From JBBQYA01 sp038209155 (GTDB taxonomy: Bacteria > Bacteroidota > Bacteroidia > Sphingobacteriales > Sphingobacteriaceae): a stretch of DNA of 41,581 bases. The notes under the pieces were generated by a model, which saw only the letters and a program-made list of their open reading frames with translations, did no database searches and was not told the DNA's origin. A program made the position numbers and the translations under genes. Shown here piece by piece: positions 35,553-41,581 of the stretch. The stretch is taken from contig JBBQYA010000014.1 in assembly GCA_038209155.1 (NCBI GenBank), positions 1-41,581 on the forward strand. Direction: 5' to 3'. How positions within the stretch are numbered: position 1 is the first letter of the stretch; each line of letters starts with the position of its first letter.

Positions 35553-35945
35553 TCAATTTGGATTTAAACCAAGAGCATTATTTTTTTTATCAATGTTGCT
35601 GATGGAGTTGTAAATAGTTTCGTTGTTGAATGGTTTGCTTATGTAAAAATCAGCTCCATTTTTCAAAGCAATGGATTTGTCTTTTGCATTATCATCCGCA
35701 CTTATTACTACAATTCCTGCTTTTGAATATTTTTTCCTAACACTCGCAATAATATCTAATCCAGAACCATCTGGAAGATTGACATCTAAAAATAAATAAT
35801 CAAGAGTTATTTGATTGATAAGATTTAAACCTTCTTTTATTGTATTTGCCGAAGAAACATTAAAATTCTTTTTCTCAAGAGCAATTGTCAGAAGTCTACA
35901 GATATCTTCTTCATCATCTATAATTAGTACGTAATAATCAGACAT
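35553..35945 (-). CDS. Single-domain response regulator
   Basis: A 130-residue CheY-like receiver with no output domain: acidic residues Asp10-Asp11 in VLIIDDEEDIC, phosphoacceptor Asp54 (LFLDVNLPDGSG), Ser in IVVISADDN and Lys in FYISKPFNNETI. It ends about 10 residues after the fold. It may act as a phosphate shuttle or sink for a hybrid or soluble kinase. It lies 109 bp upstream of the NtrC-type regulator gene on the same strand; a co-transcript is possible, though that gene has its own -7 box. Confidence 0.9.
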   Translation of the reverse strand: MSDYYVLIIDDEEDICRLLTIALEKKNFNVSSANTIKEGLNLINQITLDYLFLDVNLPDGSGLDIIASVRKKYSKAGIVVISADDNAKDKSIALKNGADFYISKPFNNETIYNSISNIDKKNNALGLNPN

Positions 35946-36060
35946 ATTCTATTAGCATTACTTAACTTTTACAATAATCGTTCCTTCTAAAAAAAATATT
36001 TTAACATTTTATTTTAAAAAACAGAGTTTCTAAAAATTAAAAAAAATATTGGATGAAAAA

Positions 36061-36072
36061 CTATACGTATAG
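36061..36072. promoter_or_regulatory. TACGTA palindrome 1
   Basis: CTATACGTATAG is a perfect 12-bp palindrome at the end of the small membrane ORF. The core TACGTA recurs at 36294-36299 and 36308-36313. Confidence 0.3.
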
Positions 36073-36168
36073 AGAAAGGGTATTTCCAACCATGATCAAC
36101 ATAAATGAAAGGAATGCATAGATTCCAAATTTTTGATTGGATAATTGATTAATTAAGTTTTTTTTCAT
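36061..36168 (-). CDS. Small membrane peptide (35 codons), putative
   Basis: An ATG-to-TAG frame encoding 35 residues: a polar N-terminus (MKKNLINQLSNQKFG) then a hydrophobic helix long enough to span a membrane (IYAFLSFMLIMVGNTLSLYV). A near-consensus promoter (TTG-N20-TACCTTTG at 36247-36217) lies about 50 bp upstream on the same strand with no other gene in between, the best argument that it is expressed. The stop codon lies inside the palindrome CTATACGTATAG. It matches no family I know. It stands alone between the single-receiver gene and the divergent LuxR-type regulator gene. Confidence 0.5.
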   Translation of the reverse strand: MKKNLINQLSNQKFGIYAFLSFMLIMVGNTLSLYV

Positions 36169-36216
36169 TGCGGTTTGATTGTTGGTTAGTTATTAATTTT
36201 AAGAATTATAATATTT

Positions 36217-36247
36217 CAAAGGTAAAAAGGGGCAATAACTGCATCAA
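36217..36247 (-). promoter_or_regulatory. Promoter of the small membrane-peptide gene
   Basis: On the minus strand TTG (36247-36245) is followed after 20 nt by TACCTTTG (36224-36217), one of the best promoter matches in the window. The next start codon downstream is the 35-codon ORF. Confidence 0.6.
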
Positions 36248-36292
36248 TACGCTAATTCATGTATTTTAATCTAGGTATAAAATGATTTTGTC

Positions 36293-36314
36293 ATACGTAT
36301 TATTACTTACGTAA
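36293..36314. promoter_or_regulatory. TACGTA palindromes 2 and 3
   Basis: ATACGTAT (36293-36300) and TTACGTAA (36307-36314) lie 14 bp apart centre to centre, just upstream of the -7 box at 36322 on the plus strand. Their position suits binding by an activator such as a LuxR-type regulator; that is inference. Confidence 0.35.
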
Positions 36315-36321
36315 ATTTTAT

Positions 36322-36329
36322 TATTTTTG
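36322..36329 (+). promoter_or_regulatory. -7 box of the LuxR-type regulator gene
   Basis: TATTTTTG matches TAnnTTTG. It implies a leader of about 175 nt with two tiny ATG frames (36425-36466, 13 codons; 36478-36507, 9 codons). No -33 TTG at normal spacing, which would fit an activator-dependent promoter. The rest of the 565-bp gap (35946-36060) is AT-rich with nothing recognisable. Confidence 0.4.
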
Positions 36330-36510
36330 TATTTCAAAATATTGATAGCAGGTAAAGAAATAGAGAATTTAGAACAAATTTTAAACAATTTGAAGCATCA
36401 TACATAAAGTAGTAAAATAGTAAAATGAAAAAAAAATGTATCCATTTGAATTCTAATTGCGTATAGAAGTAGAAGTAATGAAAAAAACATCTCTCATAAA
36501 AAACTAAAAC

Positions 36511-37167
36511 ATGCTCAATAATCAAATTCGTTTAGTAATTGCCGATGATCATAAAATGATGCGGCATGGATTGAAAGCAATACTGAAAGGAGCGAAGAAT
36601 ATTACCATAGTTGGGGAAGCCGAGAATGGTAAGGAAGTTCTAGACCTCATAAATTCTACAGAAGTAGATGTCGTTTTAATTGACATTAATATGCCAATCA
36701 TGGATGGATTGGAAGCTACTTCATTGTTGAAAAAAAGCCACAATCATATAAAAGTGATCGCATTATCTATGATGGATAATTATACTAATATAGATAAAAT
36801 GCTTCAAGCGGGAGCAAATGGTTATTTATTAAAAACATTAGGTAAAGAAGAATTAACAATAGCTATAGAAGAAGTATATAAAGGAAATGCTTACCTACAA
36901 AAGGAAATTTCTGAGGTCATTGTATCTCGGTATTTGACCAAAAATAATGAGCCCAAGAAAAATAATGTCGAAAACATTATACTTACAGAAAGAGAAATTG
37001 AAATTTTGAAATATATTTCTAATGAGTTTCCTACCAAAAAAATTGCAGATCTGCTAAACATAAGCGCAAGAACTGTAGATACTCATAGAAGAAACATGAT
37101 GATAAAACTCAATATTAAAAAGAACATTGGCTTGCTCAAATATGCAATCCAACAGTGTTATATTTAA
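36511..37167 (+). CDS. NarL/LuxR-type response regulator
   Basis: A 218-residue two-domain regulator. Receiver: Asp12-Asp13 (VIADDHKMMRHG), phosphoacceptor Asp58 (VLIDINMPIMDG), Ser in IALSMMDNY; the usual Lys is in YLLKTLGKEE. LuxR-type helix-turn-helix: LTEREIEILKYISNEFPTKK, then IADLLNISARTVDTHRRNMM. It is closed by its own terminator, 76 bp after which the histidine kinase frame begins, so it is transcribed separately from the kinase and second regulator, though they probably work together. Confidence 0.94.
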   Translation: MLNNQIRLVIADDHKMMRHGLKAILKGAKNITIVGEAENGKEVLDLINSTEVDVVLIDINMPIMDGLEATSLLKKSHNHIKVIALSMMDNYTNIDKMLQAGANGYLLKTLGKEELTIAIEEVYKGNAYLQKEISEVIVSRYLTKNNEPKKNNVENIILTEREIEILKYISNEFPTKKIADLLNISARTVDTHRRNMMIKLNIKKNIGLLKYAIQQCYI

Positions 37168-37173
37168 AAAAAT

Positions 37174-37204
37174 AAAGCCGGTTTGAGAAAATCGGTTTTT
37201 TTTT
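37174..37204 (+). terminator. Terminator after the first LuxR-type regulator gene
   Basis: An 11-bp stem with two G-U pairs (37174-37184 with 37189-37199), GAGA loop, and a run of T to 37204, 7 bp after the stop codon. Confidence 0.75.
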
Positions 37205-37273
37205 GTTTAATTTCTGCTTAGTTTCAATTAAATAACATTTACTTTAAATTGCAATAGTTAAGCTCTTTATTTT

Positions 37274-38311
37274 TTGAAAGTCAATCATTCTATTTATCCC
37301 TCTTTATTTTCAAATAATAGATCAGCGTTGATTTTATTATCTCGTACTGATTTATCTATTATCGATATTAATTCTGCATCTATTCAATTATTTTCCATAT
37401 CGAAAAAAGAATTGATACAACCAGATATTGCTAGAATAGTGAGTTTGGAACTACTCAATAAAATTAAATTTTCTAAAATAGAAATTTCTGAAAAAGTAAT
37501 GGAATTAGGGATTAGCTATTCGAAGAATAAAAAAGGGGAGGAGATTTCAATAGAATCTTACATACAAGAAGTGAAATCAGAATTCACGAATGATTTATTA
37601 CTAACCTGTGTGAATGTAAGTGAAGAAACTGAGTTGCATCAAAATCAATTAAACTCAAGTGTACAACTTAGAGCATTATTTAATAAACTAGAAAAAGTAC
37701 AGGAAGAAGAAAGAAATAGAATATCTAGGGAAATACACGATGAGCTTGGGCAGGTTCTTACTGCATTAAAAATCAGAATCGCCTTATTTGGAAGAAAATT
37801 TACCCGCTTGAGTGTAGATGAAATAGATGATGAATTGATTGATATTATGGTTTATATTAATAATACTATAAAAACAGTTAAAAAAATAGCTACAGAATTG
37901 CGACCAGTAATTATGGATGAGTTAGGTTTTGAAGATGCTATAAGGTGGTATGTAGCAGATTTTTCCAAGAAATCTGCCATTAAATATAAACTCAATTTTA
38001 ATCCAATTGAAATAAGATTATCAGACGATTTAGCCTTTACTGCTTACCGATTAATTCAAGAAAGTTTGACCAACGTAGCTCGACATTCCAATGCTTTACA
38101 GGTATTGATTAACATTAAATCAGAAAATAATTTATTAAAAATAAAAATTGCGGATAATGGCGTAGGCATGAATATCGAATCTCAATCATCAAACAATTCG
38201 TTAGGAATTTTGGGAATGAAAGAAAGAGTAAACTCAGTAAATGGGAAAATTAAATTTAGCAATGCAAAAAAAGGTGGCACAAGAATTAATATAGATCTAC
38301 CTCTAAAATAA
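37274..38311 (+). CDS. Soluble sensor histidine kinase (HisKA_3 / NarX-LiaS type)
   Basis: A 345-residue kinase with no transmembrane segment. The N-terminal ~120 residues look like a PAS domain (ALILLSRTDLSIIDINSASI, then LLLTCVNVSEETEL). The dimerisation domain carries His155 in EEERNRISREIHDELGQVLT, followed by ELRPVIMDELGFEDAIRWYV and the ATPase domain (YRLIQESLTNVARHSNA, IADNGVGMN, LGILGMKERV). The start is a TTG at 37274; an in-frame stop lies five codons upstream and no ATG occurs before residue 76. The regulator gene begins 5 bp after its stop, so they form a two-component operon that senses a cytoplasmic signal. Confidence 0.93.
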   Translation: MKVNHSIYPSLFSNNRSALILLSRTDLSIIDINSASIQLFSISKKELIQPDIARIVSLELLNKIKFSKIEISEKVMELGISYSKNKKGEEISIESYIQEVKSEFTNDLLLTCVNVSEETELHQNQLNSSVQLRALFNKLEKVQEEERNRISREIHDELGQVLTALKIRIALFGRKFTRLSVDEIDDELIDIMVYINNTIKTVKKIATELRPVIMDELGFEDAIRWYVADFSKKSAIKYKLNFNPIEIRLSDDLAFTAYRLIQESLTNVARHSNALQVLINIKSENNLLKIKIADNGVGMNIESQSSNNSLGILGMKERVNSVNGKIKFSNAKKGGTRINIDLPLK

Positions 38312-38316
38312 ATTTC

Positions 38317-38940
38317 ATGATTAGAATAATACTCACAGACGATCACTCGATAGTAAGAGACGGTTTGAAAAAAATCTTAGAAGAAGAAGAGGATATGAAA
38401 GTGGTAGGAGAGGCCAAAAGTGCGGAAGAATTAATGATTTTATTAAAGGAAATAAAAGCAGATGTTCTATTGCTAGATATTTCATTACCTGGAAGAAACG
38501 GGATGGAAATCATTCCTGAAATAATTCAAGCATATCCTGATCTATTAATCTTAATGCTAAGTATGCATTCAGAAGAAAAATATGCGATCAGAGCATTAAA
38601 AAGCGGGGCTGCTGGTTATGTTGCAAAAGATGCAGCAAGTGATGATTTAGTTGAGGCTATCCATTCCATTTTAAAAGGAACGTATTACATTAGTGAAGGA
38701 GAAAGCAATTTAGAATTGAAAAAAACCCCTCCAGAAAACCTTTTACACAATAACTTATCTACTAGAGAATATCAGATTATGATACTTATTGCAAAAGGGA
38801 AAAATACAGCAACTATAGCCATGGAATTAACCATCGAACCATCTACTGTAGCTACCTTTAGAGGAAGAATACTAAAAAAGCTCGGGCTAGAATCAAGTAT
38901 AGAAATCGCAAATTATGTAAGAAAGAAAAAATTACGATAA
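38317..38940 (+). CDS. NarL/LuxR-type response regulator, partner of the kinase
   Basis: A 207-residue regulator: receiver with Asp8-Asp9 (ILTDDHSIVRDG), phosphoacceptor Asp54 (LLLDISLPGRNG), Ser in LMLSMHSEE and Lys in GYVAKDAASDD, then a LuxR-type helix-turn-helix (LSTREYQIMILIAKGKNTAT, IAMELTIEPSTVATFRGRIL). It begins 5 bp after the kinase gene and is its obvious partner. An AT-only 9-bp hairpin (38944-38968) follows the stop and may be a weak terminator before the PKD gene. Confidence 0.94.
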   Translation: MIRIILTDDHSIVRDGLKKILEEEEDMKVVGEAKSAEELMILLKEIKADVLLLDISLPGRNGMEIIPEIIQAYPDLLILMLSMHSEEKYAIRALKSGAAGYVAKDAASDDLVEAIHSILKGTYYISEGESNLELKKTPPENLLHNNLSTREYQIMILIAKGKNTATIAMELTIEPSTVATFRGRILKKLGLESSIEIANYVRKKKLR

Positions 38941-39038
38941 ATATAAAATATTGATTTTAAATATTTTAAATTTTTGAATGTAGCATAACTTTTTAAAAAT
39001 GATCTCGTACAAAGGGCGACTAATACTACTAGGGGCCT

Positions 39039-41581
39039 ATGATTCTTTCTACATTTAAAAGGTTTACAAGCATTACCTTAATCTTTTTCTCTCTCCTTTT
39101 CTATTCTAGTTTATCTTTTGGACAATGTCCTAAATTTATAGATGGCACCTTAAAACCGTCTGCAATACCGCTTTGGGTGAGTTGTTCGGGAACTGCTTAT
39201 GAATTGTTTTTGCAGTCCGACATTCCTATTGGTGCATTCACGGTAAATTATGGAGACGGAACTCCTATAGTTTCTTATCCAGGTTTGGTTCCACCAGCTT
39301 TTTTAAGCCATGTTTATTCTTCGACTATTGATACATTCATTGTAACCATTGTTACAGCAAGCGGATGTACGATAACTGGAAAAGTGGTGATGGAAAAAAA
39401 TGTAAACGCTTCTATCCAAATTCCGATAGGAGGAGTGACTGCTACTTGTGCACCAGCAGCCATACGATTTATCAATTCTAGTACAAATGTTTCTAAAACT
39501 ACCCGCTTTGTATGGAATTTTGGAGATGGATCTCCTTTAGAATATTATGATTGGACCAATGCTGGAAAAACAATTAGTCATACTTATTTAAAAAACACTG
39601 TTAGTTGCGAAACAGCTGTTACATTATCCGCAGAAAACTATTGCAGTTTTGGAAAACCTACTTTAGCAACTTTTTACCCAATCCAAATTTATGATGTAGA
39701 TACAGCAGTAATAAATGCTTCTGCCACATTTCTGTGTTTCCCAGACAGAACTGTTAAGTTCACCAATGCGACTATCAAAAATTGCCTTCCAGAAGGAAAT
39801 ACAGATCAAAGATTTGAATACTGGAATTTTGGAAATTATTGGGGAAAAGGATATGATTCTATTGTAAACTGGTTACCATTTGACCCTCCTGCGAGAGCTG
39901 GACATACCATTATGTATCCGGGAATTGGATCGTATAATGTTATGATGATTGATAGTAATCAGTGTGGTAGAGATACTGCCTATATTACTGTAAATATTGT
40001 AGCTCCACCAAATGCCGCCTTATCGGGTCCTGATACTGTTTGTGCAGGAAGTCCAGCAGTTTTTAATAATTTAAGTACTGGAGGTGCCAATGTTTACAGC
40101 TGGAATTTTGGTGCAGGCGGTGGTTGGGTTGGAACTGGTTCTGGTTCTCAAACTTATACTTTTCCTAATCCTGGAACTTTCATTGTAAAATTTGCCATAA
40201 ATGTATCTGGGGGTACAAACTCTTGTAGAGACACGGCACAAAAAACTGTTGTTGTTTTAGCTAAACCAAATGCATTATTTACCATAAACAATGCTAGCGG
40301 ATGTGATACTGTTTTGGTTGCTTTTACAAATAGTTCATCTGGTGCCAATATCGTTTCTTATTCTTGGGATTTTGGAAATGGGCAATTTTCTACTTTGCAG
40401 AATCCACCTCCAATGCTTTACACAACTACTGGAACCTTTATTGCAAAGCTAACAGTAACCAACGCACAAGGTTGTACGCATATAAATTCCAAAACTATTA
40501 GAGTTTTTAGAACTCCAGTAGCAAATTTTACTGTAACTAATGTCTGTGTTGGTGCAAACGCCTCTTTTATTAATACCTCTACAACAGTTTCTGGGCAGCC
40601 AATTACTTCTCAACTATGGAATTTTGGTAATGGTTTCACTAGTTCAGCGGTTAATCCTTTTCAAACTTATACTATCGCCGGAACTTACATTGTTTCTTTG
40701 AAAATAAATACAGCCAATTGTAGTAGAACAATTATAAAAAGTATTGTAGTTCAGCCTAGACCTATCGCTTCTTTTACTACACTTCCAGATATTGGGTGTA
40801 CTCCTCTTTCTGTAACTTTTACCAATACAACTACCAATGGAATAACCTATTTATGGACTTTCGGAGATGGAAATACTAGTACAGCTACAAATCCTAAACA
40901 TACTTATGTTAATACAAGTGATACAATTGCAAGATATATTGTAAATCTTCGTGCAGATAATGCGTTTGGATGTTTCACTAATTTTAAAGATACTATACGT
41001 GTAAATCCTGCACCGATTTTAGATTTTATTTTTGATGCTGCTCCAGCTTGTGCTCCATTATTTGTCACTTTTACTAATAAAAGTACGTCTGCTGTAAGTT
41101 ACAGTTGGAATTTTGGAGATGGTACTGGAAGTACACTTACCAACCCAGTTCATCAATATATCAATACCACTTTATTTATTAAGAATTTTAATGTTTCACT
41201 TATCGGAACTTCTATTAATGGGTGTAAAGATACCATCGTTAGACAAGTCACCGTTTATCCTGAACCTAATTTTGGCTTTAGTTTAGTTCCTGATAGTGGC
41301 TGTAGTCCGTTATCTGTTACTTTTCCTACTATAATTGGAGCAGTTATTTATAATTGGGATTTTGGCGACGGTGGCATAGCAACCGGCCCTACCCCTACAC
41401 ATATTTTTAATAATAATACAACCAATGATAAAATTTATACTATTCGCCTTATTGCGACCAATGCTTTCGGATGTAAAGACACTGCTTTCAATACAGTAAA
41501 AGTTTTTCCAAATCCTACAGCAAATTTCACTGTCAATAAAACTGCTGGCTGCCAACCGCTGGAAATAATCTTTCAAAATAA
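39039..41581 (+). CDS. Giant PKD-repeat surface protein, 3' end outside window
   Basis: The frame is open from the ATG at 39039 to the last base, 847 codons, with no stop. A signal peptide (MILSTFKRFTSITLIFFSLL, then FYSSLSFGQ) precedes about nine PKD-type repeats of 80-95 residues, recognised by the W-x-F-G-x-G core: VWNFGDGSP, YWNFGNYWG, SWNFGAGGG, SWDFGNGQF, LWNFGNGFT, LWTFGDGNT, SWNFGDGTG, NWDFGDGGI, plus a degenerate VNYGDG. From the later repeats each unit starts with a Cys-x-Pro-Leu-x-V-x-F strand (GCTPLSVTF, GCSPLSVTF, GCQPLEIIF). A tenth has begun at the edge. Such proteins in Bacteroidota usually end in a T9SS or gliding-motility-associated C-terminal domain, which cannot be checked here. 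The role is adhesion or surface structure. Confidence 0.85.
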   Translation, partial: MILSTFKRFTSITLIFFSLLFYSSLSFGQCPKFIDGTLKPSAIPLWVSCSGTAYELFLQSDIPIGAFTVNYGDGTPIVSYPGLVPPAFLSHVYSSTIDTFIVTIVTASGCTITGKVVMEKNVNASIQIPIGGVTATCAPAAIRFINSSTNVSKTTRFVWNFGDGSPLEYYDWTNAGKTISHTYLKNTVSCETAVTLSAENYCSFGKPTLATFYPIQIYDVDTAVINASATFLCFPDRTVKFTNATIKNCLPEGNTDQRFEYWNFGNYWGKGYDSIVNWLPFDPPARAGHTIMYPGIGSYNVMMIDSNQCGRDTAYITVNIVAPPNAALSGPDTVCAGSPAVFNNLSTGGANVYSWNFGAGGGWVGTGSGSQTYTFPNPGTFIVKFAINVSGGTNSCRDTAQKTVVVLAKPNALFTINNASGCDTVLVAFTNSSSGANIVSYSWDFGNGQFSTLQNPPPMLYTTTGTFIAKLTVTNAQGCTHINSKTIRVFRTPVANFTVTNVCVGANASFINTSTTVSGQPITSQLWNFGNGFTSSAVNPFQTYTIAGTYIVSLKINTANCSRTIIKSIVVQPRPIASFTTLPDIGCTPLSVTFTNTTTNGITYLWTFGDGNTSTATNPKHTYVNTSDTIARYIVNLRADNAFGCFTNFKDTIRVNPAPILDFIFDAAPACAPLFVTFTNKSTSAVSYSWNFGDGTGSTLTNPVHQYINTTLFIKNFNVSLIGTSINGCKDTIVRQVTVYPEPNFGFSLVPDSGCSPLSVTFPTIIGAVIYNWDFGDGGIATGPTPTHIFNNNTTNDKIYTIRLIATNAFGCKDTAFNTVKVFPNPTANFTVNKTAGCQPLEIIFQN

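Noticed and set aside
36334..36525. 63-codon minus-strand frame in the regulator gap
   Set aside because: It is Phe/Tyr/Leu-rich from A-tract DNA, overlaps the start and leader of the LuxR-type gene, and has no promoter or signal of its own.
40154..41576. Minus-strand frames inside the PKD-repeat gene
   Set aside because: The plus-strand frame is continuous with clear PKD motifs; these are antisense shadows.

Overview
The window is an AT-rich chromosomal segment of a Bacteroidota bacterium, most likely a free-living, aerobic, non-Bacteroidales member. The evidence is a type IX secretion (T9SS) component (PorQ), a T9SS C-terminal sorting domain, a giant PKD-repeat surface protein, an atpD-atpC pair apart from the rest of the ATP synthase genes, a DUF6702 protein, and repeated -7 promoter boxes of the Bacteroidota type (TAnnTTTG, in the best cases with an upstream TTG 17-22 nt away). 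No tRNA, rRNA, CRISPR array, insertion sequence or prophage gene was seen.

Layout. 1-2.8 kb (+): a partial membrane protein, an outer-membrane beta-barrel protein and a T9SS cargo protein. 3.0-4.8 kb (-): atpC and atpD. 5.2-8.6 kb (-): a porin-like protein, then a three-gene unit of redoxin lipoprotein, cytochrome c/copper monooxygenase fusion and aldose-1-epimerase-like enzyme. 8.7-13.8 kb (+): dnaE, thioredoxin and a DUF58 protein. 13.8-21.4 kb (-): a class III aminotransferase, an ECF sigma / anti-sigma / periplasmic sensor operon, and a split transketolase whose two halves are separated by two paralogous exported vWA proteins. 21.6-26.4 kb (-): a VOC protein, ribosomal protein S1 with a long repeat-bearing acidic N-terminus, cmk and porQ. 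26.5-27.8 kb: ArfB-like rescue factor (+) facing an exported LRR protein (-). 28.0-34.1 kb (-): lon, a DUF6702 protein, an M1 metallopeptidase and a HupE/UreJ-like membrane protein. 34.1-38.9 kb: four response regulators and one soluble histidine kinase around a 565-bp gap that holds an unlisted 35-codon membrane-peptide gene. 39.0 kb to the end (+): a PKD-repeat protein that runs off the window.

Most genes are housekeeping. Those deserving a second look are the copper-monooxygenase/redoxin operon (all six expected copper ligands and a haem site are visible), the vWA pair lodged between the transketolase halves, the 42-residue tandem repeats at the start of S1, the small membrane ORF with a near-consensus promoter among three TACGTA palindromes, and the repeat-rich Cys-patterned PKD protein. 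Several starts were revised because a -7 box lies inside or just before the longest reading frame (dnaE, porQ, arfB) or because a signal peptide begins at an internal Met (the beta-barrel protein, the upstream vWA protein).
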